A program made the position numbers and the translations under genes. The notes below the pieces were generated by a model. It had not been told where the DNA came from. It did no database searches and worked only from the letters and a program-made list of their open reading frames with translations. A stretch of DNA of 64,000 nucleotides from Lysinibacillus agricola. Its GTDB lineage: Bacteria; Bacillota; Bacilli; Bacillales_A; Planococcaceae. Of this stretch, positions 27,281 to 34,861 are shown piece after piece. Within the stretch, counting starts at the first letter, position 1; every line of letters begins with the position of its first letter. The stretch lies in contig NZ_CP067341.1 of the NCBI RefSeq assembly GCF_016638705.1, forward strand, positions 2,111,501 to 2,175,500. Direction: 5' to 3'.

Positions 27281-27616
27281 TTGAAGGGTTATTTATTTTT
27301 AACGTTATCTATTGTCAGCGAGGTCTTTGCAACGACAATGCTCAAGTTTTCAGAAGCATTTACAATTTTAGGTCCGTCTATTGCAGTTGCATTAGGATAT
27401 GGCATTTCGTTTTATTCATTGTCCCTATGCTTGAAAACATTACCATTGAGCCTGGCATACGCTATTTGGTCAGGTGTAGGCACAGCATTAACAGTCATTG
27501 TGGGAATCGTTGTATGGGGAGATATTTTTAATCTATACTCAGCGATCGGAATTACACTGATTATTGGTGGTGTTATTCTTCTAAATCATGGAGATCAACA
27601 TAATGCGACAACGTAG
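27281..27616 (+). CDS. SMR family efflux protein, subunit 2
   Basis: This 111-residue partner starts at TTG 27281 with AAGGAGGAA at suitable distance. It has four helices, Glu14 in LSIVSEVFATTMLKFS, and LAYAIWSGVGTALTVIVG. Charge distribution differs from subunit 1, which suits dual-topology heterodimers. It ends before a terminator that carries a MITE. Confidence 0.9.
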   Translation: MKGYLFLTLSIVSEVFATTMLKFSEAFTILGPSIAVALGYGISFYSLSLCLKTLPLSLAYAIWSGVGTALTVIVGIVVWGDIFNLYSAIGITLIIGGVILLNHGDQHNATT

Positions 27617-27625
27617 CGCCAAAAT

Positions 27626-27789
27626 GAAAACGTCCAAAAAAAAAGGGCACTGAAAAACTAAAGAAATTCATTTTTTATATTATAAATCTGTCTTTTATTG
27701 GATTTAGAAACTCAAAAAAGTCGATTTGCATCACATTTTTTGTGGCAAATCGACTTTTTCAGTGCCCTCCCAAAAAAATGGACGTTTTC
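27626..27789 (+). terminator. Terminator of the SMR operon split by MITE
   Basis: GAAAACGTCCA (27626-27636) and TGGACGTTTTC (27779-27789) pair perfectly, and the second copy of the family C element is inside the loop. CCAAAAAAA is duplicated on both sides. Confidence 0.78.
27645..27767. mobile_element. MITE (family C), copy 2
   Basis: This 123-bp element is almost identical to 20019-20142, with perfect GGGCACTGAAAAA / TTTTTCAGTGCCC ends and the same internal hairpin. The flanking repeat is CCAAAAAAA. As with copy 1, it sits inside a terminator loop. Confidence 0.9.
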
Positions 27790-27790
27790 T

Positions 27791-28156
27791 TCATTTGGTA
27801 GAATCTTTGAATTTATAAAAAGTGGTAGAGAAGAGAACTGTTAAAAATAAAATGACATAGCTTATAGGAATAGCGATAAAAAATCTAATTATTATTTCTT
27901 TTTGTGGATTGTGTAATAATACTGTCATCGTATAGAAAACAGGAGCGAATAATAAAATTGAAAAAAGTGTTTGATACATGCATATTGTTTTGCGAGATTG
28001 GGGATGCGTAAAATTTACAATGAAAAGTGCTATTATATGCATGCCTGTGATGATAGCAGCCACCTGTAACAGTTCACTCGGTAGTTGATGATATAGAAGG
28101 AAATAGGGAATTAACAATATAATTAAAAGTATGAATGCATAACTGATGATTCTCAC
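27791..28156 (-). CDS. Small membrane protein of unknown function
   Basis: This 121-residue protein has four hydrophobic helices (near 5-22, 30-50, 65-82 and 92-112) and few charged residues. GTG 28156 follows AGGAGG; the overlapping ATG is followed by a stop. No family is recognised. It ends close to the MITE-bearing terminator of the SMR genes, so convergent transcription is expected. Confidence 0.65.
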   Translation of the reverse strand: MRIISYAFILLIILLIPYFLLYHQLPSELLQVAAIITGMHIIALFIVNFTHPQSRKTICMYQTLFSILLFAPVFYTMTVLLHNPQKEIIIRFFIAIPISYVILFLTVLFSTTFYKFKDSTK

Positions 28157-28270
28157 ATAACGAACCTCCTTTCTAATTAACGACTGATTTAGAAAAAAGT
28201 AAATAAGAATGTTTATTTATTTGTATTCAGTAAACTACAGCAAAATGATAATTACTTCTGTATAAGTGAG

Positions 28271-28585
28271 TTAGCTTGGATAGTTCTCGGATTCTTTCGC
28301 AATGTTCTTGGAATTTACTTTATCTAAATAATATTTTAAAAATAATAATTGGTCTTCAGCAGATAAATGTATTAAAAGCTCCTCTACGTCTTCTAAATTA
28401 GTCCTCTCAGCATTTGTGAACTCCATTGTTGAAATATAGCGTTCATTATAACGTTGTAACTTTTTTCTTCGATCTAGTGCTTTATATTTTGCGATAATCG
28501 CAATCCAATTTTTAAAAGATCCCTTCGCTTCATCGAAAAATTTGCCATTCTGCCAAATAGCAACGACGCAATTATGCCGAGGCAT
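28271..28585 (-). pseudogene. Truncated ECF-type sigma factor
   Basis: The central stretch AIWQNGKFFDEAKGSFKNWI and IIAKYKALDRRKK is sigma region 2 of ECF factors. LSAEDQLLFLKYYLDKVNSKNIAKE is the first part of region 4, but the remaining helices are missing and the frame ends ENYPS. The N-terminal half of region 2 is replaced by a CCTCGGCATAATTG-type palindrome, so MPRHNC is not a true start. It cannot make a complete factor. Confidence 0.7.
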
Positions 28586-28947
28586 AATTGATATATAACG
28601 TAATTTCCCGAAGAAGGAGCTTTGCTCGATGTCCTTTGCTTTTACTTTTTTCGAAGACGGCGTAAGAATAGCGTAAATCTTTTCTCTCTATTGAAGCATA
28701 TATATTAAATCGAAAGGACCAGTTTTATTTGTAAAACGAAAAAAGTCGTCATATTTCTTGTCTTTACATATTATATCGAGAGGATGTTGAATAAAGTGAA
28801 ACTTCAATCAGTGGGGTTTCCTCAATGTTAATGGCAAAAATTTGTTTGACTTAAATCTTGAAGAGGAGTCTTACTGCTCGTTTATGGAGGATAAATTAAA
28901 AAAATAATTGACGAATGACTCATTAAGACTTGGGAGGGGCTGGGGAA
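28586..28947. other. Intergenic region with repeat relics
   Basis: It contains the lost upstream part of the sigma gene and repeat B copy 3 (28793-28897). No gene was found. Confidence 0.5.
28793..28897 (+). repeat. Dispersed repeat family B, copy 3 (degenerate)
   Basis: It shares GTGAAACTTCAATCAGTGGG with the left end of the copy at 41822, and TTACTGCTCGTTTATG-GGATA with the right end of the copy at 11430. The middle is shorter. Confidence 0.6.
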
Positions 28948-29379
28948 ATGAATAGTGAAAACAGAAAAAACCATTTTCTATGTGAAGCACTCTACGACAT
29001 AAAAGCACTCCAGGATGTGATGAAGGATTTTCATTCTAAATATTTTGGTCAGCTGCTCGTGAAAATAGTTGGAAGTGATACGATACCCTTTTTTTTAATA
29101 ACACATAACGGCAGTCATTTAAAATTAATGGATACAGTAAAGCAATTTGAAACAGAGTTTTTTCGTATAGAGGCTATTGATAGGGAGCGTTGTCGAGGAA
29201 CTGTTTCGCTTTTGCGTGCTTTTGATTATGAAGGGCATGATACGAATATAATTTCAGATGTAGTGAGGTTAGAAAAAACATCCACAGAAAAATCCATTGA
29301 ATTAAGAGGTATATCTGCGATTCAGTTATTAAAGCCTGACATGTTAAAAGGGAAATTCATCATTGAGCCCAAATGGTGA
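28948..29379 (+). CDS. CotY/CotZ family spore-coat-like protein, cysteine-poor
   Basis: This protein of about 143 residues aligns along its length with CotZ/CotY/ExsY crust proteins: LCEALYDIKALQDVMKDF, the core GQLLVKIVGSDTIPFFL, FFRIEAID, GTVSLLRAFD, VVRLEKT and the end SAIQLLKPDML. CotZ-type proteins are very cysteine-rich and cross-link by disulfides, but this one has only two cysteines, so assembly must differ. ATG 28948 is better than TTG 28930, which lies in the GGGAGGGG site. The neighbouring YheC/D-Mur ligase fusion supports a spore-surface role, which is inference. Confidence 0.72.
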   Translation: MNSENRKNHFLCEALYDIKALQDVMKDFHSKYFGQLLVKIVGSDTIPFFLITHNGSHLKLMDTVKQFETEFFRIEAIDRERCRGTVSLLRAFDYEGHDTNIISDVVRLEKTSTEKSIELRGISAIQLLKPDMLKGKFIIEPKW

Positions 29380-29412
29380 TGAATTTTTAATAGGGGAATA
29401 TTGGTATTTGTT

Positions 29413-29440
29413 GGATTGAAATGGTGAATCAACACACCTG
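29413..29440 (+). repeat. Repeat family D, right-end relic
   Basis: GGATTGAAATGGTGAATCAA followed by CACACCTG matches the right end of the copy at 22317-22518. Only the terminal 28 bases remain. Confidence 0.6.
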
Positions 29441-29535
29441 CTAAAATAACATAATATTTAGAGCATCTGTCTATATGTATGTTCATTGACTGAATTTATT
29501 AGTGAGAGAATCCTATGAAAGGAAGAGATTAGTGG

Positions 29536-31854
29536 ATGACAATTATCGGAATGCTTCATCATCGTCTAGATCCTAGAACAGTTATTAAGTCATATGCATA
29601 TGCGGCCGTCGCAAAAGCAGAAGGCGCTCAATTTTTTTATTTCACACCAAAAAGCGTTGACTTTGATAAACGTTCCATTAGAGGAAAGGTATATGAAAAT
29701 GGTGATTGGCATGAAAAAATGATGCCCTTCCCAGATGTTATATACAATGCAGGAAGTCCCGAAAAATTATCGGTATCAAAGGACATTATTGAGAAATTGA
29801 AAAAGGAAATACCTTTTACAACTTACTCTATAGGGAATAAATGGAATGTTATGAAACGACTTAAAGAAGCAAAGGAATTTGATAAGTATTTAATTCCATC
29901 TGAGGTTGTGGAAAATGTTGATTTACTCCATAATTTTATGGCTTATTATAAAAAAGTCGTATTTAAACCGATAGATGGCCGGAAGGGAAAAGGGATTTAT
30001 TTTATTTCGAAAGTAGGAAGGACTAACTTTGAGGTAAGGAAGGATAGGGAAACTACTGTTTGTTCAAAGTCACAGCTAGATGAATTAATTAGAGGGCAAC
30101 TTACTACAGGCACCTTTATCGTGCAGCCTTATATCCAATCCAAAACAAAATCCGGTCAAATATATGATTTTCGTCTTCACGTTCAAAAAGACGGTGAAGG
30201 TAAATGGGTTATAACGACAATTTATCCACGGATTGCACCAAATGGCTCGATTATACCGAATATTAACAATGGTGGTTTTACGAATTATTTAGATCCTTTT
30301 CTAGAGCAGGAATTTAAAGAAGATGCTTATGATATTCGGCGTATGTTAGAGCATTTTTCTTTGTCACTGGCTCGCCATTTAGATGAAATTCAGATGGAAC
30401 AATTTGGAGAGGTTATTGATGAAATTGGCATTGATGTAGGCTTAGATGAGCAAAGAAAAATTTGGATGTATGAAGTGAACTGGCGACCAGGTTGTCCTCC
30501 TGCTTTTTATTTAGAATTAGATGTGGTCATTAATACTATAAGGTATGCAATGTACCTTGCTAAGAACCAGGAACAAGTTAAAAAGGAAATTAGGCAACAT
30601 AAGAAAAATAAGGATATAGCCGAAGTTAAAAGGGAAATTACACAACAGGAGGAGTATGAAGAAATAGCCGAAGTTAAAATGGAATTTACGCAACAGGAGG
30701 AGTATGAAGAAATAGTTGAAGTTAGAAGGGAAATTACGCAACGGAAGAAAAATAAAGATATAGCTGAAGAAAAGGCTTTACCGATTATCGCGATTACCGG
30801 CAGTGCTGGAAAAACGACATCAAAAGCATTCCTTGCCTCTATTTTATCGGAAAAATGGAATATCTTTGAGTCAAAAGATTATTGGAATACAACAGAGCAT
30901 ACGAAAAAACATAAAGAAGAAATTAATGCTTCGCATGAGGCTGTTGTACTTGAGTACGGGATGGCTTACCCAGGTATCATAACAAACCATTGTAGCATTA
31001 TCCAACCGAATATTAGTATTATTACAAACATCGGTTTAGCTCATGTAGGCAACTTTGATGGAGATATTAAAGGAGTGGCCAAGGCAAAGTCGGAATTAAT
31101 ACATGGAATGGACCAAAACGGTTTATTAATCCTGAATCAGGATGATGAGAATTCAAAATATTTAGAGACACAACAGTTTGAAGGGGAAATCTTAACAGTT
31201 GGTATTCATAGCACAGCGAACTATAAAGCTTATGATATTCAATATAAAGATATCGGAATGACCTTTAAAATAAAGCTGCAAGGTCAGGAAATGGCTATGT
31301 ATATCCCAATTTTAGGAGAACATCATGTTTATAATGCACTTAATGCAGTTGCGGTTGCAGATTATTTAGGGTTTAGTCCAGAAGATATTAAAGCAGGGTT
31401 AAATTTCAAAAAACCACCTAGAAGATTAACAATTTATAACTGTCGTGATGACATTACAGTTATTGACGATACTGTTCACTCTCATCCCCAGGGCGTACGT
31501 GCTGCTATTGACGTTCTTACAAATATAGCGAAGCAACGTAAAATTGCTATTATAGGTCAAATGCGAGAATTAGGAGATTTGAGAGAAGAGGAATATCGTA
31601 AATTGGGTGAATACATTTATGAGCAAGATATAGATTTATTCATCACTTATGGTTTTAGAACGGAGGAAATGGGAGCGGCAGCGAAGGCAAAAGGGATGGA
31701 TCCTTCTAAAATTTATCATTTCCTGGATAAGGAAAAATTGCATGCTCTCTTAGAGAAAGTCATAAAACCTAACGACACCATTTTAGTAAAGGGTGCTAGT
31801 AAAACGAATATGTTTGATACGGTTAAATTTTTAGATCAAAAATATCAAGAATAA
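29536..31854 (+). CDS. YheC/D-type ATP-grasp enzyme fused to a Mur ligase
   Basis: This 772-residue protein has three parts. Residues 1-340 are a YheC/YheD-type ATP-grasp domain, with VVFKPIDGRKGKGIYFI as the ATP loop, FIVQPYIQS, DFRLHVQKD and a metal site in YEVNWRPGCPP. Residues 347-410 are four 16-residue charged repeats. Residues 415-772 are the Mur ligase central and C-terminal domains with P-loop GSAGKTTSK (Lys426), EYGM, NIGLAHVGNFDG, AKAKSEL, NALNAVAVA and IDDTVHSHPQGVRAAI. The usual Mur N-domain is replaced by the ATP-grasp part, the same order as in cyanophycin synthetase. It should form amide bonds by two acyl-phosphate steps; substrates are unknown. GGAAGAG precedes the start. Confidence 0.85.
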   Translation: MTIIGMLHHRLDPRTVIKSYAYAAVAKAEGAQFFYFTPKSVDFDKRSIRGKVYENGDWHEKMMPFPDVIYNAGSPEKLSVSKDIIEKLKKEIPFTTYSIGNKWNVMKRLKEAKEFDKYLIPSEVVENVDLLHNFMAYYKKVVFKPIDGRKGKGIYFISKVGRTNFEVRKDRETTVCSKSQLDELIRGQLTTGTFIVQPYIQSKTKSGQIYDFRLHVQKDGEGKWVITTIYPRIAPNGSIIPNINNGGFTNYLDPFLEQEFKEDAYDIRRMLEHFSLSLARHLDEIQMEQFGEVIDEIGIDVGLDEQRKIWMYEVNWRPGCPPAFYLELDVVINTIRYAMYLAKNQEQVKKEIRQHKKNKDIAEVKREITQQEEYEEIAEVKMEFTQQEEYEEIVEVRREITQRKKNKDIAEEKALPIIAITGSAGKTTSKAFLASILSEKWNIFESKDYWNTTEHTKKHKEEINASHEAVVLEYGMAYPGIITNHCSIIQPNISIITNIGLAHVGNFDGDIKGVAKAKSELIHGMDQNGLLILNQDDENSKYLETQQFEGEILTVGIHSTANYKAYDIQYKDIGMTFKIKLQGQEMAMYIPILGEHHVYNALNAVAVADYLGFSPEDIKAGLNFKKPPRRLTIYNCRDDITVIDDTVHSHPQGVRAAIDVLTNIAKQRKIAIIGQMRELGDLREEEYRKLGEYIYEQDIDLFITYGFRTEEMGAAAKAKGMDPSKIYHFLDKEKLHALLEKVIKPNDTILVKGASKTNMFDTVKFLDQKYQE
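30574..30765 (+). repeat. 48-bp in-frame tandem repeat in the fusion linker
   Basis: Four units of 16 codons (types EVKREITQQEEYEEIA and EVRREITQRKKNKDIA) join the ATP-grasp and Mur ligase parts. Outer units are lysine-rich and inner units glutamate-rich. Such a run would form a charged helix and could vary in copy number. Confidence 0.85.
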
Positions 31855-31863
31855 ATAAAAAAG

Positions 31864-31913
31864 CCCGAGTAATTGACCTTATTGAAAGGAGACAATTATT
31901 CGGGATATTTTTT
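31864..31913. terminator. Terminator after the fusion gene
   Basis: CCCGAGTAATTG and CAATTATTCGGG form a stem with one mismatch, a loop of 17 bases and a T-rich tail. It lies between two convergent genes and can serve both. Confidence 0.7.
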
Positions 31914-31963
31914 ATAGCTAAATAAATCATCGTATGAGAGCATTTTCAGAAAGTACTTTAAAT

Positions 31964-33178
31964 CTAAGATACTTTGAGAATGAATTTTATTTCTTTTGCG
32001 GCGTTAATGGCTTTATTTTTAGCTTCAGCTAATGTAGCGCCTTCCGCAATTACATAAGCATAACGATGTCCCATCGATAAAGGAGGGGTCAGCAATGTCC
32101 CTCTTTTTGGTTTCACATATACATCCACAACACCTGGTGAATTCGTTGCTCTATTTCTTCCAAGAACTTTTTCTAGAATACCTTTACTTTCAACGATGAT
32201 GTATTTAGTATAGACAAACTTTAGTTTCTTTGGATTGATATCGGGGCGTTCACCTAAAAATAGTTTAAGTGTTTCTTCCACTAAATTAAATCCAAAAGCA
32301 GCGTGAAGCATAGTATTCATTGCTCCTCCTGAGATTCGCGGATTAATCTCGATAAGTTTCCAGCCGTTCTTTGTTAAACGAAGCTCTAAATGCAAAGCAG
32401 CATTTTCGATGTTAAACGCTTTTACAATAGATTGGAGAACTTCCTCAAGACCACTTTGAATTTCTTTTGGAGCTTTAACGAGAACACCGTATCCAGTAAT
32501 GATAAAACGTTTACCTTGAGTAATTTCTTGTTCAATAATACCGATGACATTAGCTTGTCGTTTATAGACAAGTGCTTCTACTAAATATTGCGGACCTTCG
32601 ATATATTCTTCAATCATAAGTGTTTCACGAGGATTTTTGCTTCGTAGATAGCTCAGGTGTTTGTTCAGTTCACTTGAGTCGTTTGCTAACAAAACATCTT
32701 TAGAGCCTGTTGATTTTGGAGATTTTACAATAAGTGGGAATTCGAAATTATTAGAGACTGGCTCATTTGGCTTGAGAAGAAAAAACTTAGGCGAGTAAGG
32801 CTGATTCTTTAAAAAATTTCTAGTTTTCTCTTTATCCTCCATCATTTCAATAGCTGTTGAAGATGTATAGTTATCACAAAATTCATCACATAAAATTGAG
32901 GCAATATGGACAAAAGGATCGACAAAGCTAACAATAGATTTTATTTCTAATCCGAATTTAATTAGATTATAAATCTCATCTTTCATGTCTTCTATATTCG
33001 AAGTATCAATAAGAACCATTTTATGAATATCTGGGTAGGCTTTTCTCTGCTGTATTTGCTTTTCGTTGTTAGTAAAAAGTACAGTAAAATAACCTAATTT
33101 TTCTGCTGCTTTTGTTGCTTCGCGACTTGACCCAGATTTGTTAGTGCCGATAAATATAATCGTTTTCAGGTATATCAC
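31964..33178 (-). CDS. ATP-grasp ligase related to L-amino acid ligases
   Basis: This protein of about 401-404 residues has an N-terminal pre-ATP-grasp Rossmann domain (IIFIGTNKSGSSREAT), the ATP-grasp core with PLIVKSPKSTGSKDVLL, MIEEYIEGPQYLVEALV and metal ligands in LHLELRLT and LIEINPRISGGAM, and a C-terminal domain ending TLAEAKNKAINAAKEI. This layout is that of BacD/YwfE-type L-amino acid ligases, which join two amino acids with ATP. GTG 33178 is inside the GAAGGAG site; CTG 33169 is better placed and may be the true start. It is divergent from the next Mur ligase, in a locus of amide-forming enzymes. Confidence 0.82.
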   Translation of the reverse strand: MIYLKTIIFIGTNKSGSSREATKAAEKLGYFTVLFTNNEKQIQQRKAYPDIHKMVLIDTSNIEDMKDEIYNLIKFGLEIKSIVSFVDPFVHIASILCDEFCDNYTSSTAIEMMEDKEKTRNFLKNQPYSPKFFLLKPNEPVSNNFEFPLIVKSPKSTGSKDVLLANDSSELNKHLSYLRSKNPRETLMIEEYIEGPQYLVEALVYKRQANVIGIIEQEITQGKRFIITGYGVLVKAPKEIQSGLEEVLQSIVKAFNIENAALHLELRLTKNGWKLIEINPRISGGAMNTMLHAAFGFNLVEETLKLFLGERPDINPKKLKFVYTKYIIVESKGILEKVLGRNRATNSPGVVDVYVKPKRGTLLTPPLSMGHRYAYVIAEGATLAEAKNKAINAAKEIKFILKVS

Positions 33179-33318
33179 TCCTTCTATTGTTACTTAGATG
33201 CTTAATCAACTATATATATATGCGAAGAAATAGATTTCCTCTAGTTAAGTATCTCGTGTACATCCAAGCAACTTTTAAGAAGTTACATATACTAGAGTGG
33301 AAGGGAGGGGAAAATAAT

Positions 33319-34713
33319 ATGAAGCCTCTTACGGTGCAGAATTTAACAGTCATTACTGCAGGCCATTTAGTGCAAGGGTCGGAGGAAGTGTTAATTCAAC
33401 ATGGAGCTTATCGACTAAAGCAAGTGAAAAGACCAAATACCGTACTTTTTATGAGTAAGCGTATTGTCAACTGGAAAGACTTAGAGCCATTTTATCCTAT
33501 AGTTCTTGTAACCGATAGACTATACAGTCAATATGAAATACCTGAGCAAATCATCATCATTAAAGTAAATAATATAGATGAGGCATATTGGAAATTTGTA
33601 AATTATTATCGCAATCAATTTGATATCCCTATCGTAGCCATTACTGGTACTTCTGGTAAATCGACGACGAAGGAAATGATCAAACATATACTTTCTGCAG
33701 ACAAAAATGTAGCATCCACGCCACTTAGTAGTAACTCTAGAACTGCTTCTTTGCAATATTTAATGAATATTGATGATGATACCGACGCGGCCGTTTTTGA
33801 AACTGCTGTTGGTTCACCAGGAGACATCAAACTTGCGGGGGAATATTTTAAGCCGACTATTGGGATTATTACAAATATAGGGGAACATCATTTAAATTAT
33901 TGTAAAACTTTAGAGGGGTATATCCAAGCAAAGGGTGAAATGTTGGACATTATTAGTCCCACAGGCGTGTTAATCCTTAATGCTGAGGATATTAACACAA
34001 GTAAAATAGATTTATCGAGGTTTAAAGGACGTATCATTAAAGTAGGTAAGCATGAATCTTGTGATTTTCGAGCAAGTAATATTCGCTATCATGAAAATGG
34101 TATGCTGTTCAACGTCCATCACAAGAAGAAACTCTATGAAATCTTTGTACCAGGTTTTGGCGAGCACCAAGTATATAATGCCCTTGCTGCGATTGCAGCT
34201 ATTTATGAAATGGATTTGCCGATTTCATTGGCAGCTGAACGACTACCATCATTCAAAAAATTGAATAAGCAGCTTCAAGTATTTAAGGGCATCAATAATT
34301 CCATATTAATAGATGATACATGGAATATTACGACCACTTCTTTGGAGGCAGGATTAAAGGTTTTGAATGCGCTCGGAGAAGGCAAGAAAACGATTGCCGT
34401 TATTGGGACGATTACAGATTTAGGGTCTTGGGGATATATTATTCACGAGCAAGCGGGAGAATTAATCAGTGAAATTGGGGTCGATGTACTCATTACGATA
34501 GGGGAACATGCAAGCATTATGGCGCTTCATGCCATTGAGGCAGGACTTACTTCACCTGTTTATATTTTTAAAAATAGTACGCGCGTCTATAAATTGTTAG
34601 ATGAGATTGTAGATGAAAACACTATTCTTTTCATTAAAGGAGATATGTACAGTAAGGAAGTTTCGAAGTTGGCAGATGATTTAAAAATAAAAAAATCATC
34701 TACTTCTGAATAG
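33319..34713 (+). CDS. MurF-like ligase, paralogue 1
   Basis: This 464-residue protein starts at ATG 33319 after GGGAGGGG; the longer frame from 33187 adds an unrelated tail. Residues 1-105 are a short MurF-like N-domain, then comes the P-loop GTSGKSTTK (Lys114), Glu161 in VFETAVGSPGDI, ITNIGEHHLNYC, Lys205 in QAKGEM (the carbamylated lysine of Mur ligases), FGEHQVYNALAAIAA and LIDDTWN (Asp329-Asp330). It differs from true MurF, where NPxS follows the DD motif; here the text is ITTTS. A cell needs one MurF, so this paralogue probably adds an amino acid or peptide to another acceptor. Confidence 0.85.
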   Translation: MKPLTVQNLTVITAGHLVQGSEEVLIQHGAYRLKQVKRPNTVLFMSKRIVNWKDLEPFYPIVLVTDRLYSQYEIPEQIIIIKVNNIDEAYWKFVNYYRNQFDIPIVAITGTSGKSTTKEMIKHILSADKNVASTPLSSNSRTASLQYLMNIDDDTDAAVFETAVGSPGDIKLAGEYFKPTIGIITNIGEHHLNYCKTLEGYIQAKGEMLDIISPTGVLILNAEDINTSKIDLSRFKGRIIKVGKHESCDFRASNIRYHENGMLFNVHHKKKLYEIFVPGFGEHQVYNALAAIAAIYEMDLPISLAAERLPSFKKLNKQLQVFKGINNSILIDDTWNITTTSLEAGLKVLNALGEGKKTIAVIGTITDLGSWGYIIHEQAGELISEIGVDVLITIGEHASIMALHAIEAGLTSPVYIFKNSTRVYKLLDEIVDENTILFIKGDMYSKEVSKLADDLKIKKSSTSE

Positions 34714-34861
34714 ATTCTTCTTTTCACCTAAATAAATGTTATTTTTCATCATTTACTAGATTGAGCATGCCAATAGCCAATTGCTAAGAAATGCAGAAGC
34801 ATGGTCATATATTAACGCATTTATACAGAAATATACTTTATAGAAAGGGGGCGTAGTTAAC

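Noticed and set aside
29536..31854. Calling the fusion gene a cyanophycin synthetase
   Set aside because: Domain order is similar, but the ATP-grasp half is of the YheC/D type and no cyanophycinase gene is near, so the product cannot be named.
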